43,018 bases of DNA from Nitriliruptoraceae bacterium (GTDB taxonomy: Bacteria > Actinomycetota > Nitriliruptoria > Nitriliruptorales > Nitriliruptoraceae), in NCBI GenBank assembly GCA_020832455.1, contig JAFIEQ010000018.1, forward strand, positions 1-43,018, read 5' to 3'. Positions within the stretch are counted from its first letter, which is position 1. Every line of letters begins with the position of its first letter. This document shows positions 23,511-32,357 of this stretch, in pieces. The notes under the pieces were generated by a model. The model made no database searches and was not told the origin of the DNA. It worked only from the letters and a program-made list of their open reading frames with translations. The translations under genes were made by a program, and so were the position numbers.

Positions 23511-24404
23511 GTGGCGCGGCGATCGATCGAGCAGTTCACCGGTCTGGAGGCGGACCCGACCCGTCCGGCCATCGTCGTCGACGGCGTCACGGAGACCTTC
23601 CGCCTGCACCACGAGCGGGCCGTCGGCCTCAAGGAGCGTCTGACCCGGCTGCGGCGCGGCTCCTACACCGACTTCGACGCGCTGTCGGAGGTGAGCTTCA
23701 CCGTCGAGCACGGCGAGTCGGTCGCGGTGATCGGCCACAACGGTTCCGGCAAGTCCACGCTGCTCAAGCTGCTGGCGCGCATCCTGCCGCCGGACCGCGG
23801 GACGATCGAGACCAACGGCCGGGTGGCGTCGCTGCTGGAGCTCGGCGCGGGGTTCCACGGCGATCTGACGGGTCGGGAGAACATCTACCTCAACGGCGCG
23901 ATCCTCGGCCTCGGCCGCGAGCAGATCGACGAGCGCTTCGACGAGATCGTCGAGACCGCCGGGATCCGACCGCTGCTCGACACCGCGGTGCGCACCTACT
24001 CGTCCGGGCTGTACGTCCGGCTGGGCTTCGCCATCGCGGTCACCGTCGACCCGGACATCCTGCTCGTCGACGAGGTGCTGGCCGTGGGGGACGCGGAGTT
24101 CCAGAGCCGATCCCTGGAACGGATGCGGGGGTTCGTGGACGCGGGCAAGACGTTCGTGCTCGTCAGCCACGACCTCGATGCGGTGCGCGAGATGTGCGAT
24201 CGGGCGCTCGTACTCGACCGGGGCCGGCTCGCCTTCGACGGTCCGGTGGCCGAGGCCGTGGAGCTCTACCGGCAGCGGGTCGCGTCCGCCGCGGCCCCGC
24301 GGACCCCCGACGCGACGCGTCCCGTCGGGTGCGCATCGAGGACGTGGAGCTCGTCGGCGCCGACGGCGTCCCGGTCGTGGAGATCCGCCCCTCGAGCCCC
24401 ATGA
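23511..24404 (+). CDS. wzt: Polysaccharide ABC exporter ATPase, nucleotide-binding part
   Basis: The GTG at 23511 follows AAGGAG by 8 bases. The protein has Walker A GHNGSGKST at residues 75-83, the family-typical ELGAGFHGDLTGRENIYLNG, signature YSSGLYVRLGFA, Walker B ILLVDEVLAVGD and switch VSHD. It powers Wzm. The real domain ends near residue 265 (VELYRQRVASAAAP). The remaining residues up to the stop at 24404 (RPVGCASRTWSSS...) look like out-of-frame sequence: the expected C-terminal domain is encoded in another frame from about 24308. One base missing from the run of five Cs at 24304-24308 would explain this. The in-frame product would still be a complete ATPase domain. Confidence 0.9.
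   Translation: MARRSIEQFTGLEADPTRPAIVVDGVTETFRLHHERAVGLKERLTRLRRGSYTDFDALSEVSFTVEHGESVAVIGHNGSGKSTLLKLLARILPPDRGTIETNGRVASLLELGAGFHGDLTGRENIYLNGAILGLGREQIDERFDEIVETAGIRPLLDTAVRTYSSGLYVRLGFAIAVTVDPDILLVDEVLAVGDAEFQSRSLERMRGFVDAGKTFVLVSHDLDAVREMCDRALVLDRGRLAFDGPVAEAVELYRQRVASAAAPRTPDATRPVGCASRTWSSSAPTASRSWRSAPRAP
24304..24308 (+). other. C5 run at the apparent frameshift
   Basis: In the ATPase frame the run reads ACC CCC GAC. Adding one C gives ACC CCC CGA, which leads straight into the C-terminal domain frame. A tRNA reading CCC could also slip back one base and re-pair perfectly. Confidence 0.6.
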
Positions 24405-24820
24405 CGTTGCGGGTCCGGCTGCGGGCCCGGACGGACGTGGAGGTCTGCAGCGTCGCGGTGGTGGTGTCCCGTGGCGACGGCACACACCTGTACGAGGTGC
24501 ACACGACCTGGCAGGGCCTGGGGGTCGGCCCGTTGGCGCCGGACCAGGAGGCCACCGTCGACCTGCGGTTCATCGGTCACCTGCTGGCCGGGCACTACTC
24601 GGTGGCGGTGTCGGTCACGGACCTCTCCGGTCGGGAGACCTGGGCGGTCGCGGCGGACGCGGCCCGGTTCGACGTGGCGCCGGCGCCGGGTGGGGCCGGT
24701 CTGGTCGACCTCGCGGCCAGCGCGTCGGTGTCCGACGGGCCCGCGGTGCGGCTCGGTGACGCCAGCGGGACGGGGCCGATCCCGTTGCCCCGGCTGCAGC
24801 GTCGCCGCGCGCAGGGCTGA
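24329..24820 (+). CDS. Wzt C-terminal polysaccharide-binding domain, out of frame with the ATPase
   Basis: About 160 residues from VRIEDVELVGADGVPVVEIR onward form a beta-sandwich like the Wzt C-terminal domain, which in some O-antigen exporters binds the polymer's end. Typical features are SPMTLRVRLRARTDVEV, SRGDGTHLYEVHTTWQG and LLAGHYSVAVSVTDLSG. It lies in the frame one base behind the ATPase frame. The first GTG in this frame after the likely shift point (24329) has no ribosome-binding site, so independent translation is doubtful. A single extra C in the run at 24304-24308 would fuse both parts into a protein of about 436 residues. It may be an assembly error, a true mutation or slippage; the coordinates mark the domain, not a proven gene. 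Confidence 0.7.
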   Translation: MRIEDVELVGADGVPVVEIRPSSPMTLRVRLRARTDVEVCSVAVVVSRGDGTHLYEVHTTWQGLGVGPLAPDQEATVDLRFIGHLLAGHYSVAVSVTDLSGRETWAVAADAARFDVAPAPGGAGLVDLAASASVSDGPAVRLGDASGTGPIPLPRLQRRRAQG

Positions 24821-24823
24821 GCG

Positions 24824-25894
24824 GTGCGGGTCGCGGCGATCGTCGTCGCCTGGAACAGCGCCGACGACCTCCCGGCGTGTCTGCAGGCGCTCGACGCCCA
24901 GGACCACGACGCCGTCGAGGTGGTCGTGGTCGACAACGCGAGCGCGGATGGGACCTCGGCGGTGCTCGCGACGTGGACGTCCGAGGATCCGAGCGGTCGG
25001 CGCCGTCGCGTCGTGACCAACCCGACCAACCGGGGCTTCGCCGGGGGCGTCAACGACGGGCTCGCGGTGCTCGGCGCCGACGTCGAGGCGGTCCTGCTGG
25101 TGAACCCGGACGCGCGCGCCGCCCCGGACCTGGTGCGGCGGCTGGTCGCGGTGCTCGCCGCTGACGCGGGCGTCGGTTCCGTGCAACCGCGGCTGCTGCG
25201 GCCCGGGGCTGACGGTGCGGAGGCGGTCATCGACTCCACCGGCCACGTCTTCACCCGGGCCCGGCTGTGGCGCAACCGGGGGGAGGGCGAGCCGGCGGCC
25301 GGTCGCTACCTCGACCCCGAGGAGATCTTCGGCGCGTCCGGCGCGCTCGTGCTGCACCGACGGGCCATGCTCGACGACGTGGCGTGGTGGCACCCCGATG
25401 GTCGCCGTGAGGTGCTCACCGAGGACCTCTTCGCCTTCTTCGACGACGTGGAACTCGACTGGCGGGCGCAGCTGCTCGGTTGGCGTGCCCGCTACGAGCC
25501 CGGCGCCGTGGGGATCCACGAACGCGGCGGCGCTGGACCCCGCCGCACCGTCCAGGTCGAGGCGCTCAACGCCAGCAACCGGCTGCTGGTGATCGTGACC
25601 TGCGACGACGGCAGGTCGGTGTGCCGGGCGGCTCCCGTGATCGCGCTGACCACCGGCCTGAAGCTGGCCGAGCTGGCGGTGACGGTGCCGCGGGCCGTCG
25701 GTCCGGCCCTCGCCCGCCTGCGGCTGGTCGGTGCGGCGCGTCAGCGGCGCCGGCAGCTGCGCGCGCGTGCGCGGGTGCCGTTCGGGTCGGTGCCGGCCCG
25801 GTGGGCGGTGCGGTTCCGCTTCGGCCCGTGGATCCGGACGTGGTGGCGGCGGGTCGGTCCGGCCGGCGCACACCGACGGGGCGCCGTCAGCTGA
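24824..25894 (+). CDS. Family 2 glycosyltransferase
   Basis: The 356-residue enzyme starts at a GTG 3 bases after the end of the Wzt region, so it belongs to the exporter operon. GT2 features are VAAIVVAWNSADDLPACLQAL, VVVDNASADGTS, the metal-binding DxD-like NPDARAAPDL, FGASGALVLHR and the catalytic-region acidic cluster LFAFFDDVELDWRAQLLGW. The closest general type is the rhamnosyl/galactofuranosyl transferase group of GT2 proteins with NPD. The last 100 residues are rich in Arg and include amphipathic stretches, likely for membrane contact. It probably adds sugars to the polymer exported by Wzm/Wzt; donor and acceptor are unknown. The stop lies inside a perfect 30-bp palindrome. Confidence 0.9.
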   Translation: MRVAAIVVAWNSADDLPACLQALDAQDHDAVEVVVVDNASADGTSAVLATWTSEDPSGRRRRVVTNPTNRGFAGGVNDGLAVLGADVEAVLLVNPDARAAPDLVRRLVAVLAADAGVGSVQPRLLRPGADGAEAVIDSTGHVFTRARLWRNRGEGEPAAGRYLDPEEIFGASGALVLHRRAMLDDVAWWHPDGRREVLTEDLFAFFDDVELDWRAQLLGWRARYEPGAVGIHERGGAGPRRTVQVEALNASNRLLVIVTCDDGRSVCRAAPVIALTTGLKLAELAVTVPRAVGPALARLRLVGAARQRRRQLRARARVPFGSVPARWAVRFRFGPWIRTWWRRVGPAGAHRRGAVS

Positions 25895-25905
25895 CGGCGC
25901 CCCGT
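25876..25905. terminator. Perfect 30-bp palindrome, bidirectional terminator
   Basis: ACGGGGCGCCGTCAG is followed directly by its exact inverse complement. The stop codon of the glycosyltransferase lies inside it. Convergent genes end on both sides, so it is well placed to stop transcription in both directions. Confidence 0.7.
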
Positions 25906-25945
25906 GTGGTCGGCGCGACTCCGGGCATCGGGGCCGTGGCCTCGA

Positions 25946-26866
25946 TCAGTCCTCGTCCTCGTCGGCGTCGCCGTCCTCGTCGCCGTCCGCATCGTCGATG
26001 TCGGCGATGTCCTCGACCTCGTCGTCGTCGAGGTCGTCGGGGTCGAGGTCTTCGAAGCCCTCGTCGAGGGGGGCCTCGTCGGAGGTGGTGTCGCCGCTGT
26101 CGGCGTCGGAGTAGCCGAGCACGTCGTCGGGGAACTGCGCGAGGGTGCGCTCCGGGCCGATGCCGCGGGTCCCGAAGTGGTCGATGACGAACGAGTTGGC
26201 GACGTCGCGGTCCCACTCGTCACAGTCCATCGCCGTCCCCCAGGCGCGGAACGCGATGGCCTTGCCCGATGCGATCCCGGGGTCGTCGTACGGTGAGGTC
26301 ATGATGCCGACGCCGGCCTGCGCGCGCAGGAAGCCGTTGTCGTTGAGCTGCTCGGCCCACACGCCCATGTCGCTGGCGTCACCGGCGGCCTGGTCCGGGT
26401 CGTACCAGACGATGACGGTGCCGTGCTCCAGGTTGTGGGTGGAGGAGACCTCGTTGATCTGGTTGTTCGCGTCGGGGATGACCGCGTGGATCCCGGCGGT
26501 GTGCGGGCCGGAGTGCGTCGGCCGCGTGTCGGTGTAGGCCTGGTCCGGGTTGACCTGTGAGGGGTTCTCCACGTGGCTGCGATCGGGCAGCGGGGACTCC
26601 TCGGTGAGCATCTCGCACCCGGCGGCGTCCCGGGCCTCGGCGGCCTCGGAGGTCGTCAGTTCGATCCGGCCGTCGAGCGACTCCGGGCCCCCGGTGAGGG
26701 CCTGCAGCAGCACCGCTGCGACGACGGCGACGATCGCGAAGGTGATGAGCCCGTTGCGCATGTTGCCGCGCTGCTTCTTCTTCGCAGCCTCGGCTTCCTG
26801 CTGCTTGCGCTCGGCCCGCGCACGTTCGCGTCGTTCCTTGTTGGTGAGGCGTTCCTGCTCGGCCAC
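25946..26866 (-). CDS. DUF3105 membrane-anchored protein
   Basis: The GTG at 26866 has GAGGG 5 bases upstream, whereas the ORF-track GTG at 26872 directly abuts it. The roughly 306-residue protein starts with a very charged helix (NKERRERARAERKQQEAEAAKKKQ), then one membrane helix (about 38-58), and a DUF3105 domain outside with the typical TRPTHSGPHTAG, INEVSSTHNLEHGTVIVWYDP and CDEWDRDVANSFV. The last 50 residues are almost all Asp and Glu. The conserved His residues (SGPH, THNLEHG) suggest metal binding, but the function of the domain is unknown. It appears to be a single-gene transcript. Confidence 0.85.
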   Translation of the reverse strand: MAEQERLTNKERRERARAERKQQEAEAAKKKQRGNMRNGLITFAIVAVVAAVLLQALTGGPESLDGRIELTTSEAAEARDAAGCEMLTEESPLPDRSHVENPSQVNPDQAYTDTRPTHSGPHTAGIHAVIPDANNQINEVSSTHNLEHGTVIVWYDPDQAAGDASDMGVWAEQLNDNGFLRAQAGVGIMTSPYDDPGIASGKAIAFRAWGTAMDCDEWDRDVANSFVIDHFGTRGIGPERTLAQFPDDVLGYSDADSGDTTSDEAPLDEGFEDLDPDDLDDDEVEDIADIDDADGDEDGDADEDED

Positions 26867-26899
26867 GTGCACCCTCGATGGTGTCTCGACGAGCCGCCG

Positions 26900-26905
26900 A
26901 GGGTA
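26900..26905 (-). promoter_or_regulatory. Candidate -10 box for the DUF3105 gene
   Basis: TACCCT on the minus strand, about 34 bases before the start, within GGGTACC. Confidence 0.35.
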
Positions 26906-26963
26906 CCGAGGGTCCGCGCGGGCCCGGTGCCGCGCGTCGTGGGCGCGCGGGACCCCGGCCCGA

Positions 26964-28325
26964 TCACCGCTCGAGCAGCAGGCCGTCCGCGGACGGGGTC
27001 GGCCGCGGCGGCGGTGGCTGTGCCGGCCACCCCACGGCGACCGCCCCGAGCGGGATCCAGGTGTCGGGCAGCTCCAGCGCGCCCCGCACGGTGTCCGGAC
27101 AGAACACGCTGGCGCTGATCCACGCCGAGCCCAGGCCGTGGCCGTGCAGGACGACCTGGAGGTTCTGCAGGGCCGCCCCGCCGCTCAGTACGAACAGGTC
27201 GCGCTCCGCGGTGCGTCGGCGGTCGTCGGGGTAGTCGTGGGCCCCGTCGAGCACCACGAAGGGCAGCAGCAGTTCCGGGGCGTCGCGCAGGATGGCGTCG
27301 GAGCGGGCCAGCCGTCGCGCGATGGTCGCCTCGTCCGCGCCGTCGCCGTCGAGGTCGAGCCGCCACCGTCCCGCCATCGCGTCGAGGACCCGGTGCCTGC
27401 GGGCCCCGGTCAGGCGCACGAACCGCCACGGTCGGGTGTGGTGGGGCGCGGGGGCCGTCCCGGCCGCGGCGACCGCCTCCTCGAGCACCGCCGCAGGCAC
27501 GCCGCGATCGTCGAGGAAGGTCCGCACGGTGCGCCGGGCGGTCACGGCACGCACCGTGGCGCGTGCCCCACCGGCGGCGAAGAGGTCGCCGGCCTCTCCC
27601 CGGACCAGGGCCTGGCCCGACCCCCGCGGATCCTCGAGCGGGACCGTGCCCACCAGATCGGCCAGCGCGGCGCCGCGCACCAGCACGAACGGGGTGCCGG
27701 CGCCCTTGGTCCGGACCACGTCGGCGATGCCGGCCACCTCGTCGGCGATGGCCGCCTCGGTCACGTCGAGCGGCCGACCGTCGAGGTCGGTGCGGCCGCG
27801 TTCGTCACGCATGGCGGGGAACCCCGCGACCCCCAGCGCGACGTCGGTCTGGCCCTGACGCCAGGGACGGCCGAAGGTGTCGGTGATCACGACGCCGATG
27901 GCACGACCGGTCCGGGCGCGGACCGCCTCGACCAGCCGGCGGGCGCTGGCGTCGGGGGCGTCGGGGAGGACCACGAGGTGGCCGTCGGGCACGTTGGACG
28001 CGTCGATGCCGCCGTTCGCGGCGACGAACCCGTGCGGGGTCCGGGTGATCAGGACCCAGGGGGCGTCGGCGACGACGCCCGCCGCCGTGCGCCGCGCGAG
28101 GTCGCGCCTGGCGGTGGCCGGCTCGGCGTCCCCGATCGGGTGCAGCGCCCCCTCGGCCAGGGACACGACCTTGGACGCCACGCAGACCACGTCGCCGTCG
28201 CGCAGCGCCAGCCCGGCGGTCGCGAGGGCGTCCAGCAGCAGCCCGGCGAGGTCCGCGCCGGCCGTCACCCGGACGGGACAGCGCAGCGCGTGGACGCGCA
28301 GGTCCGGCCCGCTGTCGGTGGTCAT
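26964..28325 (-). CDS. fbiB: Bifunctional F420 gamma-glutamyl ligase/nitroreductase-fold reductase
   Basis: The ATG at 28325 overlaps the cofD stop as ATGA; the ORF-track start is 42 bases earlier. The 453-residue protein combines two domains. The N-terminal CofE part (about 1-245) adds glutamates to F420-0 and shows [38 protein letters not shown] and [16 protein letters not shown]. The C-terminal part (about 255-450) is an FMN-dependent nitroreductase fold ([47 protein letters not shown]), which in actinobacteria reduces dehydro-F420-0. It acts in the cytoplasm right after CofD, whose gene precedes it. The fused form is typical of actinobacteria. Confidence 0.95.
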   Translation of the reverse strand: MTTDSGPDLRVHALRCPVRVTAGADLAGLLLDALATAGLALRDGDVVCVASKVVSLAEGALHPIGDAEPATARRDLARRTAAGVVADAPWVLITRTPHGFVAANGGIDASNVPDGHLVVLPDAPDASARRLVEAVRARTGRAIGVVITDTFGRPWRQGQTDVALGVAGFPAMRDERGRTDLDGRPLDVTEAAIADEVAGIADVVRTKGAGTPFVLVRGAALADLVGTVPLEDPRGSGQALVRGEAGDLFAAGGARATVRAVTARRTVRTFLDDRGVPAAVLEEAVAAAGTAPAPHHTRPWRFVRLTGARRHRVLDAMAGRWRLDLDGDGADEATIARRLARSDAILRDAPELLLPFVVLDGAHDYPDDRRRTAERDLFVLSGGAALQNLQVVLHGHGLGSAWISASVFCPDTVRGALELPDTWIPLGAVAVGWPAQPPPPRPTPSADGLLLER

Positions 28326-29263
28326 CGCGGCACGTCGCTCGTCAGGTCCCCGGCGAGTGCGAGGCACGTGCGCGCCAGCGCCGCCGCCACGTCGGGATCG
28401 TCCATCACCGTGTCCGTCACCCGGGTGGGCACCTCGATGCGATCCGCCTGGTCGGCGTCCACCGTGTCGATCACCATGCCGTCGAGCAGATCGCCGTAGT
28501 GCGCGGCGACACCCGCAGCGGAGACCTCGGCGCCGATGGCGGGGAGCAGGCGGTGGGCCATGCCGCGCACGACCTTCCCGCCGATGATGGGGGAGATGCC
28601 GATGACCGGGGCGGTGGCGTGGCCGAGGGCCTCCCGGATCCCCGGGACCGCCAGGATGGTGTCGATGGAGACGACCGGGTTCGAGGGTGCGACCACGATG
28701 ACCTCGGCGTCGGCGATCGCCTCCAGCACGCCCGGCGCCGGTCGGGCCGCCTCCGCGCCGGCGAGCCGGACCCCGGCGACCTCGGGCGCGGCCCGCTCCC
28801 GGACCCAGTACTCCTGGAAGTGCAGGTCACGGCCGTCGACGGTGGTGATCCGGGTCTCCACCGTGTCGTCGGTCGCCGGCAGCAGCTGCACCTCGACCTC
28901 GAAGGCGCGGGTCACCTCGGCGGTGGCGGCCGACAGCGGGACCCCCTCGCGCAGCCGCATCGTGCGGTGCAGGTGCACCCCGAGGTCCCGGTCACCGAGG
29001 GTGAACCACGACTCGTGACCGAACCGCTCGAGTTCGCCGGCCACGACGTGGCGCTCGTCGGCCCGGCCCCACTGTTGCTCCGGGTGGACGACGCCGGCCA
29101 GCCAGTAGGTGATGGAGTCGAGGTCCGGGCAGATCCGCAGCCCGAACCGTTCGAGGTCGTCGCCGACGTTGACCACGGCGGTCACCTGCGCCGCCGGGAC
29201 CACCCGCGTCAGCCCGCGCAGGAACCGGGCGGCACCGACGCCACCGGCCAGGACCGTGATCAT
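28322..29263 (-). CDS. cofD: Phospholactate/phosphoenolpyruvate transferase for F420
   Basis: The ATG at 29263 is chosen because GAGGGAGC precedes it and the protein then begins [18 protein letters not shown], the typical CofD/FbiA start; the ORF-track start at 29668 lies in the divergent fbiC gene. The 313-residue enzyme joins the phosphoenolpyruvyl (or lactyl) group, activated with GTP, to Fo to give (dehydro-)F420-0. Conserved parts include [54 protein letters not shown] and [20 protein letters not shown]. It is coupled to fbiB by ATGA. The CofC/FbiD guanylyltransferase that activates the substrate is not in this window. Confidence 0.95.
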   Translation of the reverse strand: MITVLAGGVGAARFLRGLTRVVPAAQVTAVVNVGDDLERFGLRICPDLDSITYWLAGVVHPEQQWGRADERHVVAGELERFGHESWFTLGDRDLGVHLHRTMRLREGVPLSAATAEVTRAFEVEVQLLPATDDTVETRITTVDGRDLHFQEYWVRERAAPEVAGVRLAGAEAARPAPGVLEAIADAEVIVVAPSNPVVSIDTILAVPGIREALGHATAPVIGISPIIGGKVVRGMAHRLLPAIGAEVSAAGVAAHYGDLLDGMVIDTVDADQADRIEVPTRVTDTVMDDPDVAAALARTCLALAGDLTSDVPR

Positions 29264-29327
29264 CGTCGCTCCCTCGTCCGGTGCCGGCGACGCGCCGTCC
29301 CCCTGGACGGATCGCGTGGGCGGCCAG

Positions 29328-29333
29328 AGGGTA
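29328..29333 (-). promoter_or_regulatory. Candidate -10 box for cofD-fbiB
   Basis: TACCCT on the minus strand, about 65 bases before the cofD start. A divergent box for fbiC is 15 bases away. Confidence 0.4.
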
Positions 29334-29347
29334 GGGCCGGGACTCGC

Positions 29348-29353
29348 TACCGT
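29348..29353 (+). promoter_or_regulatory. Candidate -10 box for fbiC
   Basis: TACCGT, about 50 bases before the fbiC start. Being so close to the divergent cofD box, the two promoters probably share control. Confidence 0.4.
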
Positions 29354-29403
29354 GCCGGCCGTCGCGGGGCGGTGCCCCGGGAGAGCGGGCGAGGGACGTC
29401 GAG

Positions 29404-32076
29404 GTGGTGGACCCCACGGGACCGGGCGGGGACGCCGTGTCGCGGCTCCCTGGCGGCGCCGGTGCGAACGGTGCGGGGTCCCCGGGCGCGACGTCGGACG
29501 GTGCGGATCCGACGCCCGAGGTCCTCGCGCGGCTGCGTCCCCGCGCGCTGCACCGCGCGGAGGAGGGCCGGTCGCTGCGCCGCGAGGAGATCGCGGCGCT
29601 GTTCGGTGCCCGCGACGACGACCTCGACCGGCTGCTCGCGGTCGCGGCCCGGACCCGCGATGCGGCACCGTGGTACGCGCCCGGCGCCTGGGGGCGGACC
29701 GACGACGGGCGGCGGCGGGTCACCTACTCACGCAAGGTGTTCGTCCCGCTGACGCACCTGTGCCGGGACGCCTGCGGCTACTGCACCTTCGCCTGGCCCC
29801 CCAAGGCGGACCTGCCCGCCTACCTCAGCCCAGACGAGGTGGTGGACATCGCGCGGCGCGGGCAGCATCAGGGCTGCAAGGAGGCCCTGTTCACCCTCGG
29901 TGACCGCCCGGAACTGCGCTACCCGGCGGCCCAGCAGTGGCTCGAGGCGCGCGGGTACGGCACGACGCTCGAGTACCTGCGCGCCGTGGCGATCCAGGTC
30001 ATCGAGGCGACGGGACTGCTCCCCCACCTCAACCCCGGGGTGATGTCCTGGGACGAGATGGCCACCCTGAAGCAGGTGTCCGCGTCCATGGGGATGATGC
30101 TCGAGACGACCTCGACCCGGTTGCTCACCAAGGGCCATGCCCACTTCCAGGCGCCCGACAAGGACCCGGCGGTACGCCTCAAGACCCTGGAGGACGCCGG
30201 CCGACTGTCGATCCCCTTCACCTCGGGGCTGCTGATCGGGATCGGTGAGACCGCGGTCGAGCGCGCGGACACCGTGCTGGCGTTGCGCGACGTCGGGCGG
30301 CGCTACGGGCACCTGCAGGAGGTCATCGTCCAGAACTTCCGGGCCAAGCCGGACACCGCGATGCGGGACCATGCGGAACCCTCGTTCGAGGAGCTGCTGG
30401 CGGCCGTGGCCACCGCCCGCGTCGTGCTCGGCCCGACCGTGCACCTGCAGGCGCCGCCCAACCTCTCACCCGGCGTCTACGGCGACATCCTGCGCGCCGG
30501 GATCGACGACTGGGGCGGGGTCTCCCCGGTGACGCCCGACCACGTGAACCCGGAGGCGCCCTGGCCGCAGCTCGACGAGCTCGAGCGCCGCTCCGCCGCG
30601 CACGGCTTCGCGCTGACCGAGCGGCTGTGCACCTACCCCGAGCACGTCACGGTGCCCGATCCGTGGCTGGCGGGCCGCATGCGCGCACCGGTCGCGGCGC
30701 TCGCGACCCCGCGTGGGCTCGCCCGCCCCGACACCGCGCCCGAACCGCAGCCCTGGCAGGACCCGACCGTGGCCACCGCCGGTCCGTCCGATGCGATGTG
30801 GGCCGTGCTCGACGGCGAGGAGGCGGACGGTTCGGCGGCCGACGGTCGCAACGCCCGCTCCGCGCAGGCCGAGGATGCCCTGCACCGGGCCGTCTACGGC
30901 GACCTGCACGTCATCGCCGACGGCGTGGTGGCCTCCAACGCGCCGCGGGTGGAGGCGCCGCCGCGCTCCGCGATCCGGCGGTCGGTGGCCGCCGCGCTCG
31001 CCCGAGCCCAGTCCGGCTCCGTGCTCGACGACGCGCAGGCGCTGCTGCTGTTCGAGACCTCCGGGGTGGAGCTCGAGGCGCTCGCCCAGGCCGCCGACGA
31101 GGTCCGCGCGGCGCGGGTCGGCGACACGGTGACCTACGTGGTCAACCGGAACATCAACTTCACGAACGTCTGTTACACCGGGTGCCGGTTCTGCGCCTTC
31201 GCGCAACGGCGCGACGATCCGGACGCCTACACCCTGTCGTTGGAGCAGATCGCCGATCGCGCGGCCGACGCGTGGGACCAGGGCGCCACCGAGGTGTGCA
31301 TGCAGGGGGGGATCCACCCCGACCTGCCCGGCGACTACTACTTCGACGTGCTCGACGCGGTGCGCACCCGGGTCCCCGACATGCACGTGCACGCCTTCAG
31401 TCCCATGGAGGTCGTCAACGGTGCCACGCGGTTGGGGATCGGGGTGCGGGAGTGGCTGCAGGAGGCGCGCTCCCGTGGGCTCGGCTCGATCCCGGGGACC
31501 GCCGCGGAGATCCTCGACGACGAGATCAGGTGGGTGCTCACCAAGGGCAAGCTCCCGGCCGATGCGTGGATCGACGTCGTGACCACCGCGCACGAGGTCG
31601 GTCTGCCCTCCTCCTCGACCATGATGTACGGCCACGTCGACGAGCCCCGCCACTGGGTCGCGCACCTGAAGCTGCTGCGGCGGCTGCAGGAGTCCAGCGG
31701 CGGGTTCACCGAGTTCGTGCCGCTGCCGTTCGTCCACCAGCTCGCCCCGATCTACCTCGCCGGTGTCGCCCGGCCGGGCACCAGCGTCGAGGAGGATCGA
31801 CGGGTCCACGCCGTCGCGCGGCTGCTGTTGCAGGGCGCCATCGATCACGTGCAGGTCTCGTGGGTCAAGCTCGGGCTCGACCACGCCGTGCCGCTGTTGC
31901 AGGGGGGCTGCGACGACCTGGGGGGCACGCTCATGGAGGAGACCATCTCCCGGATGGCCGGATCCGAGCACGGGGTCCGCCAGGATGCGCAGGCGCTGGA
32001 GGCGACCGCGGCCCGGGCGGGACGGCCCGCCCGGCAACGCACCACGACCTACGGCGAGGTCGCCACCGTCGACTGA
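29404..32076 (+). CDS. fbiC: FO synthase, CofG-CofH fusion
   Basis: The 890-residue protein makes Fo, the deazaflavin core of F420, from tyrosine and a flavin precursor. It contains two radical SAM domains, each with a CxxxCxxC cluster motif: CRDACGYC at residues 120-127 in the CofG half and CYTGCRFC at 590-597 in the CofH half. Further signs are FTLGDRPE, MSWDEM and SMGMMLETTS in the first half and EVCMQGGIHPDLPGDYY, HAFSPMEVVNGA and GSIPGTAAEILDDEIR in the second. A linker rich in Asp and Ala joins them at about 450-500. The GTG start at 29404 has GAGGGAC upstream; a GTG at 29440 is also possible. It is divergent from cofD-fbiB, so the three F420 genes lie together. Confidence 0.96.
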   Translation: MVDPTGPGGDAVSRLPGGAGANGAGSPGATSDGADPTPEVLARLRPRALHRAEEGRSLRREEIAALFGARDDDLDRLLAVAARTRDAAPWYAPGAWGRTDDGRRRVTYSRKVFVPLTHLCRDACGYCTFAWPPKADLPAYLSPDEVVDIARRGQHQGCKEALFTLGDRPELRYPAAQQWLEARGYGTTLEYLRAVAIQVIEATGLLPHLNPGVMSWDEMATLKQVSASMGMMLETTSTRLLTKGHAHFQAPDKDPAVRLKTLEDAGRLSIPFTSGLLIGIGETAVERADTVLALRDVGRRYGHLQEVIVQNFRAKPDTAMRDHAEPSFEELLAAVATARVVLGPTVHLQAPPNLSPGVYGDILRAGIDDWGGVSPVTPDHVNPEAPWPQLDELERRSAAHGFALTERLCTYPEHVTVPDPWLAGRMRAPVAALATPRGLARPDTAPEPQPWQDPTVATAGPSDAMWAVLDGEEADGSAADGRNARSAQAEDALHRAVYGDLHVIADGVVASNAPRVEAPPRSAIRRSVAAALARAQSGSVLDDAQALLLFETSGVELEALAQAADEVRAARVGDTVTYVVNRNINFTNVCYTGCRFCAFAQRRDDPDAYTLSLEQIADRAADAWDQGATEVCMQGGIHPDLPGDYYFDVLDAVRTRVPDMHVHAFSPMEVVNGATRLGIGVREWLQEARSRGLGSIPGTAAEILDDEIRWVLTKGKLPADAWIDVVTTAHEVGLPSSSTMMYGHVDEPRHWVAHLKLLRRLQESSGGFTEFVPLPFVHQLAPIYLAGVARPGTSVEEDRRVHAVARLLLQGAIDHVQVSWVKLGLDHAVPLLQGGCDDLGGTLMEETISRMAGSEHGVRQDAQALEATAARAGRPARQRTTTYGEVATVD

Positions 32077-32173
32077 GTGGGCGGCGAGCTGCGTCGTGCC
32101 GGCCCCTGGACGCGACGTCCAGGTTCTCGCCCGTCGGCTCCGTCCCGTCTGGGCGATGCGTCCGGTCTCGGGT

Positions 32174-32191
32174 GGAACCTGTGCAGGTTCC
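32174..32191. promoter_or_regulatory. Perfect 18-bp palindrome, repeat copy 1
   Basis: GGAACCTGTGCAGGTTCC: perfect 8-base arms around TG. Two degenerate copies follow nearer the sigma factor gene. Confidence 0.55.
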
Positions 32192-32263
32192 GATCGTGTT
32201 CGGGCCCGTTGCGGAGCGAACCAGATCGGGCGCGCTGCCGCACCTGCGGCCCCATATGGCGTC

Positions 32264-32287
32264 AGAACGGGCGTCTGCGCCCGTTCT
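32264..32287. terminator. Perfect hairpin downstream of fbiC
   Basis: Arms AGAACGGGCG and CGCCCGTTCT enclose the loop TCTG. It lies 188 bases after the fbiC stop, with no T tract; it may end fbiC transcription or be regulatory. Confidence 0.45.
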
Positions 32288-32327
32288 CGGGCAGACCGTC
32301 GCGGCTCCGGGGGGAGGGTCGTCGCGC

Positions 32328-32345
32328 GGAACCTAGGCAGAAACC
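32328..32345. promoter_or_regulatory. Degenerate palindrome, repeat copy 2
   Basis: GGAACCTAGGCAGAAACC matches copy 1 at 13 of 18 positions, keeping the left half GGAACCT and central GCAG. Confidence 0.4.
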
Positions 32346-32357
32346 TCTACATCGAAC

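Noticed and set aside
24304-24404. Proven programmed frameshift in wzt
   Set aside because: A C5 run allows slippage, but no stimulatory structure or conservation is visible, so error or mutation is equally possible.
26550-28499. Plus-strand ORF of 649 residues
   Set aside because: It is the antisense of fbiB and part of the DUF3105 gene, with low-complexity composition.
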